32,452 nt of DNA from positions 1 through 32,452 of IMG/VR virus record IMGVR_UViG_3300022934_000089. One strand, written 5' to 3'. The position numbers and the translations under genes are program-made. The DNA is from a virus. Positions within the stretch are counted from its first letter, which is position 1; each line of letters begins with the position of its first letter. Shown here in pieces: positions 25,726 to 32,452 of this stretch. The notes under the pieces were generated by a model. That model did not search any database, was not told where the DNA came from, and saw only the letters and a list, made by a program, of their open reading frames with translations.

Positions 25726-28700
25726 ATGTTTGAATCTTTTAACGACTTTACAAATAATGACATGCCTTTAAATGAGGGCATGTTCTCGTTTAAAACCTTA
25801 GGTGATAATAAGGCAATCAGTGCTAGGTCAGGTGCTGATATTTACATGTTTGATGATAAAGGAAACATGTGGCATGAAGAAAACTATGAAGGTTATGGTA
25901 TCTTCGGTGGTAAAGACTATTTTGAGCTAATGGCCGAAATGAATGGTGAAGAAGGTAGAGATATCGGCATTGACCTTTACTACAGCGATAATAAAAAAGT
26001 TTTATATCCAGCTTTAACAAGAGACGAAGACTTCAACTGGAAAAGACATAAGTTTACTACTAAGATTAAGTCAGACCCTAAGCAAGGTTGGTTTTATGAA
26101 TCTGTAGTTAATGAAGCAAGCGTTACGTTTACAGCAGACCAATTAAACGGACTTCATAGAATTTTGGTTCTTAAAATGGACCAAGGTGAAAGAATTGCGG
26201 GTGTATACGGATATACTTTAAATACAATGCTTTCTAACTATATAAAAAGAGCAGAGTCTAAACCGGGTAACAAAACGGCAGTAAAGGTTGATGATAAATT
26301 AGCAAACGCTATGGACCAACTTCTATCTAATAATGATAATCATTTATCATCAGATGACGAAGCCTATGTTAGATCAAAAATTAGTAAAATAGTGACTGAA
26401 TCAACAATTAATGAAGCTAAGTCAATTGCTAAGATTCAAAAGGAATGGGGTAATGTTACCGCAATTATGAAAGACGTTGTTGCTAAATATAAGAAAGCAG
26501 AAGGTCAAGAAAAAGAGGACTTATTAGACGAGCTTAAATCTTTAACAGCTTCTAAGAAACAACTTGAAGCTGAATTAGATGCAGCGGTTGGTCTTAAAGA
26601 TATTGACGCTGAATTAGCAGAGGGCATGACAACAGAAACAGTTGACGAGTCTATTAAAGCTGAAGATATTAAACCAGGTGCTGAATTTAAAATTAAAGGA
26701 GGTACTGTTTTTAGAGTTGATGATGTTGAAGACCACAAAAAGCAAGGTCTGATAGTTCATTCAAGCATGTCTGACTCTGGCAAGAAAAACGCATACCGCG
26801 ATAGCCTAGATGATTTTGTAGAATTTTTGAATGACGAAAAAGCAAAGATGTTAGAAAATGCAACAGAAACTCGTGGCACAATCGAGTTAGTAAGCGAATC
26901 GTACAACGAACTTAATGAAAGAACGGTTACACTTAAAAGAAGATATACTGAAAATTACCCAGCAGTTACAGCTGGTAAATCAGCAAGAATTAGAAACAAA
27001 ATGCTAGAAGCAATCGCTGATGGCAAAATCACTCAAGAAGAGTTTAACGCTATCTTAAAAGAAATGTCTAACCACCCAGGTAAGTGGTCAAGAAGAAACG
27101 CTAAGTACTTTAACGTATCTGAAGACGGTATTTCACTATCAAAGTTTGGTAAAAGAGCTCTTAAGCAAATTACAATTAACGAAGACGATATGAATGAAGC
27201 TAGAGAACACTGGGTTGTTTATACAGGTGAAGCTATGAAAAAGTTTTACTCAGAACACACTGGTAAAAAGTCGGCTGAAAAAATGGTAGACATGGCCTCA
27301 AGAGTACTGAACCAAGTAGGTATGATGACTAAGAGTGAATGGGAAAAAGAAAAAGAAGCGGGTAACGTTATGGAAAACACTAAATTTGTATTTGAATCAT
27401 TCTCTGAATTCGAATCTAACACAATTAATGAAGGTGCATTTGTTGTATGGTATGAAGATAAAGAAGGCAAGCACCTTCTAGGTACATTCCATAATAAAAA
27501 AGCAGCGGACAAGTACAAGTCAGAAGAAGAAGATGAAGTACTAAACACAGTGGGTGTTAAAGCAATTGGCACAATGTCTAAAGATATGTGGGACAAAAAA
27601 GAAGCACCATATATTAAAGAAGCTGCAAAGATTAAAATGAATGCTCTTGATTGGGGTAAAACAACAGCTGAAAGAAATGCTAATCAAGATAAGTACGATG
27701 CACTTGAAACTGAAGAAGAGCGCGAAGAATTCTTAAGACAATTAAAGAATGAATCAGTAGTTAATGAAGGTAAGCACGATGCAATGCTAGACCAATTAGC
27801 AGAGCTTGTTAAAGATGTAACGTTTATGAACATCGGTCTTAAGCTTAAAGAAGCGGGTATCAAGTATGATTTCTCAACAGGTATGATGCCAATGTATCAA
27901 CTGAAAAAGTACCCAATCGCTATTCTAAACAAAAAGTATGTTGAAAAAGGTGATAGAGAAGTTGGTGATATTGCAATCGGTGTACTTGAGTCGGTTACTA
28001 CGGAAAACGCTGAATTAGTTACAGAAGCATTCAAGTCTTCAAAGCTAAGAAACCTTTTAACAATGAGAGGTGCTGACGGTAACGCAATTAAAAGTTTAGC
28101 TAGAGCATTTTACGGTTTAACTAAGTACAAACTAGACGAACTACCAGATGCAGCGTTAAGAGATGTTGACCCTCAAACAGCGTACAAGTCTTACCAAAAA
28201 GATAATGAATTTGCAGTATTCTATATTGCAGATAACGAAAAAGAAAATCCTTACGGCGACAGTGACTGGGAAAGCAAAATTCAACCAGGTATTATTGGAA
28301 TTACAAGAGGTAAAGAATTCTTAGGTGCAACACACGATACTAAAAAGATGCCAGCGACACTTATGAAAGCTGCTTCAGATAATGCAGTTGGTGGTGATAA
28401 AAGATACTCTGGTTACGGTGCTACAGGTATTTACAATATAAAGAGAGCGGCGGAGCTTGCAGATAGAGCAGTTGTTGTATGGCTTAATAATGATGTATTC
28501 AAGTCTACTGATAAAGTAGAGCAAAGAGCCGATGCTAAATCAGGTGCTATTGCATTTAAATCTGATAAAGAGTTTAAAGATGCTAACATGTATAGATACA
28601 GAGAAATTTTAGCAACTAAAGCTTCTAAACTTCCTTTAGATAAAATGGTTGAAAAAGCTATTAATGATTTGTCTGCCCAAATTAAAGATGGTTTAGCTAA

Positions 28701-28956
28701 AGGTGAATTTACACGTTACGGTGATATTCTTATTGGTAAAAACAAAAAGGGTAGTGATGTTAGAATGAGAGATGCTTCTCAACATATGTCAAACATTTTA
28801 GATGCATACAGTAAATACGTAAGCTATACACAAGAGGCGAAAGAAGAAAAAGACAAGGGATACTCATCAGGTTTCTATGAAAAAGAAGCTAAAGCTTATG
28901 CTAAGAGAGTTGCTGATGACATTAAAAAAATTAAATCGTTTGATTACGCTTGGTAA
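25726..28956 (+). CDS. Internal-head polyprotein candidate with about eight protease-like sites (1076 aa)
   Basis: Starts M-F-E-S-F-N-D-F, a leader-like segment. Sites of the form [LIV]-x-E/[GA] fall between apparent domains, after residues 17, 130, 230, 299, 491, 569, 681 and 767, several preceded by an E-S-x-x-x-N-E pattern. Predicted pieces: 18-130 with W-H-E-E-N-Y-E-G-Y-G-I-F-G-G-K-D-Y; 131-230 helical; 231-299 coiled coil; 300-491 mixed; 492-569 and 570-681, which begin with related repeats; 682-767; and a 309-residue C-terminal domain with a G-D-S-D-W-E and a K-S-G-A-I-A-F-K-S-D-K-E-F motif. I do not recognise any piece as an enzyme. ADP-ribosyltransferase, as for T4 Alt, was considered, but no R-S-E-x-E motif was found. 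The design fits a precursor processed in the prohead. Confidence 0.72.
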   Translation: MFESFNDFTNNDMPLNEGMFSFKTLGDNKAISARSGADIYMFDDKGNMWHEENYEGYGIFGGKDYFELMAEMNGEEGRDIGIDLYYSDNKKVLYPALTRDEDFNWKRHKFTTKIKSDPKQGWFYESVVNEASVTFTADQLNGLHRILVLKMDQGERIAGVYGYTLNTMLSNYIKRAESKPGNKTAVKVDDKLANAMDQLLSNNDNHLSSDDEAYVRSKISKIVTESTINEAKSIAKIQKEWGNVTAIMKDVVAKYKKAEGQEKEDLLDELKSLTASKKQLEAELDAAVGLKDIDAELAEGMTTETVDESIKAEDIKPGAEFKIKGGTVFRVDDVEDHKKQGLIVHSSMSDSGKKNAYRDSLDDFVEFLNDEKAKMLENATETRGTIELVSESYNELNERTVTLKRRYTENYPAVTAGKSARIRNKMLEAIADGKITQEEFNAILKEMSNHPGKWSRRNAKYFNVSEDGISLSKFGKRALKQITINEDDMNEAREHWVVYTGEAMKKFYSEHTGKKSAEKMVDMASRVLNQVGMMTKSEWEKEKEAGNVMENTKFVFESFSEFESNTINEGAFVVWYEDKEGKHLLGTFHNKKAADKYKSEEEDEVLNTVGVKAIGTMSKDMWDKKEAPYIKEAAKIKMNALDWGKTTAERNANQDKYDALETEEEREEFLRQLKNESVVNEGKHDAMLDQLAELVKDVTFMNIGLKLKEAGIKYDFSTGMMPMYQLKKYPIAILNKKYVEKGDREVGDIAIGVLESVTTENAELVTEAFKSSKLRNLLTMRGADGNAIKSLARAFYGLTKYKLDELPDAALRDVDPQTAYKSYQKDNEFAVFYIADNEKENPYGDSDWESKIQPGIIGITRGKEFLGATHDTKKMPATLMKAASDNAVGGDKRYSGYGATGIYNIKRAAELADRAVVVWLNNDVFKSTDKVEQRADAKSGAIAFKSDKEFKDANMYRYREILATKASKLPLDKMVEKAINDLSAQIKDGLAKGEFTRYGDILIGKNKKGSDVRMRDASQHMSNILDAYSKYVSYTQEAKEEKDKGYSSGFYEKEAKAYAKRVADDIKKIKSFDYAW
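27199..27369 (+). repeat. Repeat A in the 1076-aa protein
   Basis: Residues 492-548, starting right after M-N-E491. It shows W-V-V-Y, then G-K-K-S-A-E-K-M, R-V-L-N-Q-V-G-M, and M-T-K-S-E-W-E-K-E-K-E-A, in the same order as repeat B. Confidence 0.55.
27433..27609 (+). repeat. Repeat B in the 1076-aa protein
   Basis: Residues 570-628, starting right after I-N-E569. It shows F-V-V-W-Y, then N-K-K-A-A-D-K-Y, E-V-L-N-T-V-G-V, and M-S-K-D-M-W-D-K-K-E-A, aligning with repeat A with small gaps. Confidence 0.55.
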
Positions 28957-28970
28957 TTAAGTTATAGATT

Positions 28971-29663
28971 ATGCCTAGTCAAAGTAAATCACAACAACGT
29001 CTAATGGGAGTTGCATACGCGGTTAAATCCGGTGATATGCCACTTTCTGATGTAGATGCGTCATATAGAGATAAAGTTAAAGAGCTTGTTGACGGTATGT
29101 CACTTAAAGACCTTAAAGATTTTGCTGAAACAAAACACGACGATATACCGGAAGAGGTTACAGAAGGTGTAGTGAAAATTGATTTACGTAAAATACTAAC
29201 TAAAATTTCAGGTGCTATCGGATACAAGCATGACCCAAAAATGAGGGAAGAGTTGTTATCAGCTTTTGAAAAAGACCTTAGGGAAATTATGGTTAAGCAT
29301 GACTACATTGTAGAAGATGAAACAATTGAAGAAGATTTATCAGCTGTTACCCCAAGTATGCTTGGTGGTATGGGCGATGTTGTTTTACCCAATGGAGATG
29401 CCCCAGGTTCAGGTGATGTTCCAGCAGGTCAAGGTAAAGCTAAAAAGAAAAAAAAGAAACTTTTAAATGTTCAAGAGTTTATTAAAGAACAAGAACAATT
29501 AAAAGCTTTTAAACCAGAACAAGGTGAAGGTGAAGAGTTAGGTGAGGGTGAATATGAAATTGGCCCAGCTAGAGACCCTGACCTTGAGATGGAAGAAATA
29601 CGCAAACGTAGACACGCTGCAGTTAATGTAACTACTTTTAGTAATTTCACTAAAAATAGGTAA
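28971..29663 (+). CDS. DUF3008-like protein with lysine-rich linker (230 aa)
   Basis: The N-terminal 65 residues match the small DUF3008 family seen in many phages and some bacteria: M-P-S-Q-S-K-S-Q-Q-R-L-M-G-V-A-Y-A near the start and M-S-L-K-D-L-K-D-F-A-E-T-K-H further on. A helical middle follows. Then comes a Gly/Pro stretch (G-M-G-D-V-V-L-P-N-G-D-A-P-G-S-G-D-V-P-A-G), a seven-lysine-rich run at 157-163, and N-V-Q-E-F-I-K-E, a leader-like F-I-x-E segment. The C-terminus is Glu-rich and then basic. This make-up occurs in T4-like phage head or core proteins, which supports but does not prove a capsid role. DUF3008 has no defined function that I know of. Confidence 0.72.
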   Translation: MPSQSKSQQRLMGVAYAVKSGDMPLSDVDASYRDKVKELVDGMSLKDLKDFAETKHDDIPEEVTEGVVKIDLRKILTKISGAIGYKHDPKMREELLSAFEKDLREIMVKHDYIVEDETIEEDLSAVTPSMLGGMGDVVLPNGDAPGSGDVPAGQGKAKKKKKKLLNVQEFIKEQEQLKAFKPEQGEGEELGEGEYEIGPARDPDLEMEEIRKRRHAAVNVTTFSNFTKNR

Positions 29664-29686
29664 GTCTAATTTCGAAACAAATTAAG

Positions 29687-29717
29687 AAGTCCATATATAA
29701 ACTATATGGACTTTTTT
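29687..29717 (+). terminator. Rho-independent terminator overlapping the next start codon
   Basis: AGTCCATATA (29688-29697) pairs perfectly with TATATGGACT (29703-29712) around a five-base loop, and six T follow at 29712-29717. The ATG of the next gene (29706-29708) lies inside the right arm. The hairpin would end transcripts from the internal-protein block. Read-through RNA would have that start hidden in the stem. Confidence 0.88.
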
Positions 29718-29963
29718 ATTAACCCGAATTCACATTATTTAAAGTTGATGTTTATCGTCAAATCGGCGGAAACACCCGGTCAATTAGAAGTTGCCCAAAG
29801 ATGTTTAGATCTGTATGATTCTAGAAGAGATTACTATATACAATACTTTAAGAAAAGTAGCGATAAACCTATTGTATCACATACAGGTGAATACGATCAT
29901 GAAACAGCAATATGGATACTCAGTAAAAAACTAAAAATGAAAAGAAGCTTATATGACAAGTGA
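29706..29963 (+). CDS. Small hypothetical protein (85 aa)
   Basis: Starts M-D-F-F-I-N-P-N-S-H-Y-L-K-L-M and continues F-I-V-K-S-A-E-T-P-G-Q-L-E-V-A-Q-R-C-L-D-L-Y, a helical pattern found in small T4-like phage proteins. The C-terminal half is polar, with H-E-T-A-I-W-I-L-S-K-K. The first codons are built from the right arm and U-tract of the terminator. ATG at 29748 (M15) is the alternative start and would avoid that overlap, but it would cut into the apparent first helix. The function is unknown. It overlaps the next small ORF by 11 bases. Confidence 0.6.
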   Translation: MDFFINPNSHYLKLMFIVKSAETPGQLEVAQRCLDLYDSRRDYYIQYFKKSSDKPIVSHTGEYDHETAIWILSKKLKMKRSLYDK

Positions 29964-30129
29964 AGAGCAAGTAATTGAAATCTTAATGGAAGCTGATGCG
30001 TTAGGAATTCGCGAAGAGGTTATACAGTATGCTAGACACCTTAGAGAAATCAATATTAGATTAGACCGAGTAGATGCATATGAAGTTGCATTTAGTAAAA
30101 TCAAACAAGTTTTAGAAGAAGATGAATAA
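29953..30129 (+). CDS. Small conserved T4-like hypothetical protein (58 aa)
   Basis: A 58-codon gene nested between its neighbours, overlapping the previous one by 11 bases and the thymidylate synthase gene by 8. The product M-T-S-E-E-Q-V-I-E-I-L-M-E-A-D-A-L-G-I-R runs on into E-E-V-I-Q-Y-A-R and D-A-Y-E-V-A-F-S-K-I. It matches a pattern I know from small proteins of T4-like phages (L-x-E-A-x-A-x-G-[LI]-R, then V-x-A-Y-x-x-A-[FY]). It is two or three helices with no catalytic residues. The function is unknown. Confidence 0.65.
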   Translation: MTSEEQVIEILMEADALGIREEVIQYARHLREINIRLDRVDAYEVAFSKIKQVLEEDE

Positions 30130-31150
30130 TTTAGATAGACAATACCAAGAGCTATTAAAAGATGTTTTAACTAATGGCGTAAGTAAAGACGATAGAACAG
30201 GAACCGGTACTATTTCAACATTTGGTCGTATGATGCGTCATAAAATGTCAGATGGTTTTCCACTTCTTACAACTAAGAAGATGTTTATGAAAACTTGTAT
30301 GACCGAGTTAAAATGGTTCTTAAAAGGAGATACCAACATCAAGTATTTGGTGGATAATGGATGTAACATTTGGAATGGTGATGCTTATAAGGCATATGAG
30401 AAATATGCATTGGCTAATTCTTATGGTGTTGATATTCTGTCAATGGATGAATTTATTGAACAAATTAAAACCGACAATGCATTCGCAGCAAAATGGGGCG
30501 AGTTAGGTCCTATTTATGGTTATCAGTGGAGACACTGGGTTGCTAAGAATGAAATTGAATCCGGTGGTGAATATGCATGGGTTGACCAAATTGAATGGTT
30601 GATTAATGAACTTAAAACAAATCCTGATTCACGTAGACTAATGGTTAACGCTTGGAATGTTGCAGACCTTCCAAATATGACGTTGCCTCCGTGCCATTAC
30701 GGGTTCCAAGTTTATACACAACCACTATCGTTAAAGCAACGCAGAGCAGCTTGGGCTAAATCATTGGATAAAGACGAATCATATGCTAGAGAACTTTCAC
30801 ATGAAGACCTTGATGCTAAAGGATTCCCAACTAGAACTATTTCACTAAAGTGGGACCAGCGTTCAGTTGACACTTTCTTAGGATTACCTTTTGATATTGC
30901 ATCGTATGGTATGCTTCTACACTTGATTGCACTTGAAGTAAATATGATACCGGATGAATTGATTTGCATGCTAGGTGATGTTCACATTTACAACAATCAC
31001 CTAAAGCAAGTAAATGAACTATTAGGAAGAATGCCTAAAAAATTACCAAAGCTTTCTAAGTTAGAAGGCAGTGTTTTGACGGGTGAGTTTGAATATGAAA
31101 TTGAGGGATATGACCCACACCCTGCAATTAAAGCACCCTTAAGTAATTAA
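30122..31150 (+). CDS. td: Thymidylate synthase (ThyA type)
   Basis: The 342-aa product methylates dUMP to dTMP with methylene-tetrahydrofolate. Signatures: R25-T-G-T-G-T near the start, N-I-W-N-G-D, G-P-I-Y-G-Y-Q-W-R, the catalytic C191 in L-P-P-C-H-Y-G-F-Q-V-Y, S-L-K-W-D-Q-R-S-V-D-T-F-L-G-L-P-F-D-I-A, and D-V-H-I-Y-N-N-H. It is longer than T4 Td (286 aa). One extra segment lies at about 89-125 and another at about 201-237 (L-K-Q-R-R-A-A-W-A-K to G-F-P-T-R), the latter right after the catalytic region. No intron is present in this copy, unlike T4 td. It lies in a nucleotide-metabolism group with dUTPase. Confidence 0.96.
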   Translation: MNNLDRQYQELLKDVLTNGVSKDDRTGTGTISTFGRMMRHKMSDGFPLLTTKKMFMKTCMTELKWFLKGDTNIKYLVDNGCNIWNGDAYKAYEKYALANSYGVDILSMDEFIEQIKTDNAFAAKWGELGPIYGYQWRHWVAKNEIESGGEYAWVDQIEWLINELKTNPDSRRLMVNAWNVADLPNMTLPPCHYGFQVYTQPLSLKQRRAAWAKSLDKDESYARELSHEDLDAKGFPTRTISLKWDQRSVDTFLGLPFDIASYGMLLHLIALEVNMIPDELICMLGDVHIYNNHLKQVNELLGRMPKKLPKLSKLEGSVLTGEFEYEIEGYDPHPAIKAPLSN

Positions 31151-31152
31151 TT

Positions 31153-31365
31153 ATGATATTTGTTTATTGGGCTATTCGATATTTAGCAGTTGGTACAATT
31201 TTTATGTTGGTTTTAGACATATTACACAGAATGGTAATTAATAAAATTGACGAAGAATTTAAAGAAGGTTATAAAAACTGGGAGCGTATATACATTATAT
31301 GCACTTGGCCTTTCTTTTTGTACAGTGTGATTAAAGAAATAGTCATTAGCAAGAAACAAAAATAA
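31153..31365 (+). CDS. Small two-helix membrane protein (70 aa)
   Basis: Two hydrophobic helices at about residues 3-24 (F-V-Y-W-A-I-R-Y-L-A-V-G-T-I-F-M-L-V-L) and 46-65 (I-Y-I-I-C-T-W-P-F-F-L-Y-S-V-I). They are joined by a charged loop (K-I-D-E-E-F-K-E-G-Y-K-N-W-E-R), and the tail is basic. The start is two bases after the thymidylate synthase stop. A helical hairpin in the inner membrane is likely. It might be a holin-like or superinfection-exclusion protein, but nothing beyond topology supports a choice. Confidence 0.6.
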   Translation: MIFVYWAIRYLAVGTIFMLVLDILHRMVINKIDEEFKEGYKNWERIYIICTWPFFLYSVIKEIVISKKQK

Positions 31366-31384
31366 CATTAAGAGTATAATAAAC

Positions 31385-31759
31385 ATGGAAGTAAATTTTA
31401 AACTTATAAAACCAGACGGTACTGAAATAACAGCAGACGCTATTAATTGGGTAACATGGAATGTTGATGGAGGTGGCTTAAAAGCTGCGCATGACGGACC
31501 ATCTGAAGGTAGAAGTTTGGTTATGGATATGAAAACAATTCCAATGGATGTTTTATTGGCAATGTCTCAAAATAACTTTGAAGGTATGGGCGATATTAAA
31601 ATAAAAGACCCATATAAATTTTTGTCAGAACCAATTACAAAAATTGTAGAATCTACAAAATCTAAAGTTATCTTTGAAACAGAAAAAGATACATTTGAAT
31701 TATTAATTAATACTAATCCAGCTTGGGTAAAACCACGCTCACCATTTAGCTTAAGATAA
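31385..31759 (+). CDS. Hypothetical protein (124 aa)
   Basis: Unrecognised. Beta-rich at the start (V-N-F-K-L-I-K-P-D-G-T-E-I-T) and with N-W-V-T-W-N-V-D-G-G-G, then helix and strand (V-I-F-E-T-E-K-D-T-F-E-L-L-I-N). It ends P-R-S-P-F-S-L-R. There is no cysteine, signal peptide or membrane segment. Nineteen bases separate it from the membrane protein, and one base separates it from dUTPase, so it is probably co-transcribed with nucleotide-metabolism genes. Confidence 0.6.
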   Translation: MEVNFKLIKPDGTEITADAINWVTWNVDGGGLKAAHDGPSEGRSLVMDMKTIPMDVLLAMSQNNFEGMGDIKIKDPYKFLSEPITKIVESTKSKVIFETEKDTFELLINTNPAWVKPRSPFSLR

Positions 31760-31760
31760 T

Positions 31761-32228
31761 ATGGCAAACGCAGATAATCAATGTAAAGACCTAGAGGTAA
31801 AAGACTTCTACGGCGAATCAACAACACACCTAGCAGACATTATGGAGCATCAAAAAGAGATGCAAGAAAAAACTTATGGATTCAACTTTGAAGATATGAG
31901 TTTACGTGATGTTATGAATTTCTGGCATGTTACAAATCATGCGATGATTGACGAGATTCACGAAATGACAGATGCACTTGGTGGTATTAATGATGGCTCT
32001 GGTTCTGCGATTTGGAAGACGTGGAAAAAAGACTTTAGTAAATACGACACCATGAAGGTTGCTGACCTAACGGACGATGACCGCAAAGAGTTGTATATGG
32101 AGTGGGTTGATATTCTACACTTCTTTATGAACTACGCTGCGTCTATTGGACTTGACGCTAAAACGGCATACAATTACTACTTCGCAAAAGCAGAAGAGAA
32201 TAAGAACCGTCAAAAGCGTGGATACTAA
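31761..32228 (+). CDS. Dimeric all-alpha dUTPase (MazG-superfamily)
   Basis: The 155-aa product should hydrolyse dUTP to dUMP, keeping uracil out of DNA and feeding thymidylate synthase. The metal-binding acids of the all-alpha NTP pyrophosphatase fold are present: E65 and E68 in I-D-E-I-H-E-M, and E114 and D117 in M-E-W-V-D-I-L-H-F-F-M-N. The C-terminal Y-N-Y-Y-F-A-K-A-E-E-N-K-N-R-Q-K-R-G-Y matches the dUTPase_2 end that contacts the base. The start is one base after the previous stop. The stop shares bases with the polymerase start (TAATG). Confidence 0.85.
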   Translation: MANADNQCKDLEVKDFYGESTTHLADIMEHQKEMQEKTYGFNFEDMSLRDVMNFWHVTNHAMIDEIHEMTDALGGINDGSGSAIWKTWKKDFSKYDTMKVADLTDDDRKELYMEWVDILHFFMNYAASIGLDAKTAYNYYFAKAEENKNRQKRGY

Positions 32229-32452
32229 TGCTATTAGATGTAGAACAAAAAGACAAAGAAATTATCGTATCGTATTACGATAAAGAAGGCCAAGTTAAGT
32301 TTCGTCGTTATCCAATCGAACAGTATAAAAACTGGTACATCACAGATGAGAACGACAGATACAAACACAGCTCTTTAAGAAATTGGGACGGTCGACCAGT
32401 AAAAGAAGGTCGCTCAAGACAATACAGTAAGTTCTCTCTTATTTCATTCTTG
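32228..32452 (+). CDS. 43: DNA polymerase family B, gp43-like, 5' end only
   Basis: The first 75 codons run off the window edge. They read V-E-Q-K-D-K-E-I-I-V-S-Y-Y-D-K-E-G-Q-V-K, then N-W-Y, then L-R-N-W-D-G-R-P-V and F-S-L-I-S-F-L. This resembles the N-terminal domain of T4-like family B polymerases, where a beta hairpin with D-E-N/K-x-G is followed by a short charged segment. The neighbours (dUTPase, thymidylate synthase) fit. The catalytic and exonuclease motifs lie outside the window, so the call rests on this N-terminus and context. Confidence 0.65.
   Translation, partial: MLLDVEQKDKEIIVSYYDKEGQVKFRRYPIEQYKNWYITDENDRYKHSSLRNWDGRPVKEGRSRQYSKFSLISFL

Noticed and set aside
28027-28956. 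ADP-ribosyltransferase domain at the end of the 1076-aa protein (T4 Alt analogy)
   Set aside because: No R-S-E-x-E or other transferase signature is visible. Only the packaging context suggests it.
30122-31150. Group I intron or homing endonuclease in thymidylate synthase, as in T4 td
   Set aside because: The frame is continuous through all catalytic motifs. The extra length is in-frame protein insertions.
1-32452. tRNA genes and CRISPR arrays
   Set aside because: Gaps between genes are too short and contain no cloverleaf or regularly spaced direct repeats. None was seen on either strand by eye.

Overview
The window reads as a segment of a T4-like myovirus genome. All genes are on the + strand. 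They are packed head to tail with overlaps of 1 to 17 nt or gaps of a few bases, and no stretch over about 300 bases lacks a gene. The recognised genes are a T4-type set: gp32-like single-strand binding protein, gp61-like primase, UvsY, UvsW, a RuvC-like nuclease, thymidylate synthase, an all-alpha dUTPase and the start of a gp43-like polymerase. Structural genes stand next to them. The sequence is AT-rich and most start codons lack a clear Shine-Dalgarno sequence but sit in A/T-rich context. This, with the look of the large structural proteins, suggests a Bacteroidota host (inference, not proven).

Layout. (1) 1-13714, virion structure: the tail end of a virion gene, three very large proteins of unknown fold (1133, 1476 and 689 aa), a collagen-like fibre with a collar domain, a membrane-anchored coiled-coil protein and a tail-tube-like protein. 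(2) 13726-14713: a small glycine-zipper protein with a capsid-targeting-like N-terminus, then a RuvC-like nuclease that starts at TTG. (3) 14855-19293, replication and recombination: a small ORF, gp32 behind a 112-nt leader with a T4-late-promoter-like TATAAATA, primase, a small ORF, UvsY and UvsW. (4) 19335-29663, a 10-kb block that looks like packaged internal head proteins. Five of its eight genes begin with a short amphipathic segment of the form M-K-x-x-x-x-F-x-x-F-[ILV]-x-E or a clear variant; a sixth, at the start of the block, is a looser match. Their products carry repeated [ILV]-x-E/[GA] motifs like the sites cut by the T4 prohead protease gp21. The block holds two apparent polyproteins (677 and 1076 aa), three small paralogue-like proteins, a ligase-fold nucleotidyltransferase, a ligase-like/NMNAT fusion and a DUF3008-like protein with a lysine-rich linker. 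(5) 29706-32452: two small ORFs, thymidylate synthase, a two-helix membrane protein, an unknown ORF, dUTPase and the first 75 codons of a DNA polymerase.

How it fits together. Region 1 builds the tail, region 3 copies and repairs DNA, and region 5 supplies dTMP and removes dUTP next to the polymerase. Region 4 is the most unusual part. It may encode a cargo of protease-released proteins, including two nucleotidyltransferases, that is loaded into the prohead and delivered with the DNA. Two rho-independent terminators (21379-21416 and 29687-29717) lie within and at the end of this block. The second overlaps the start codon of the next gene.
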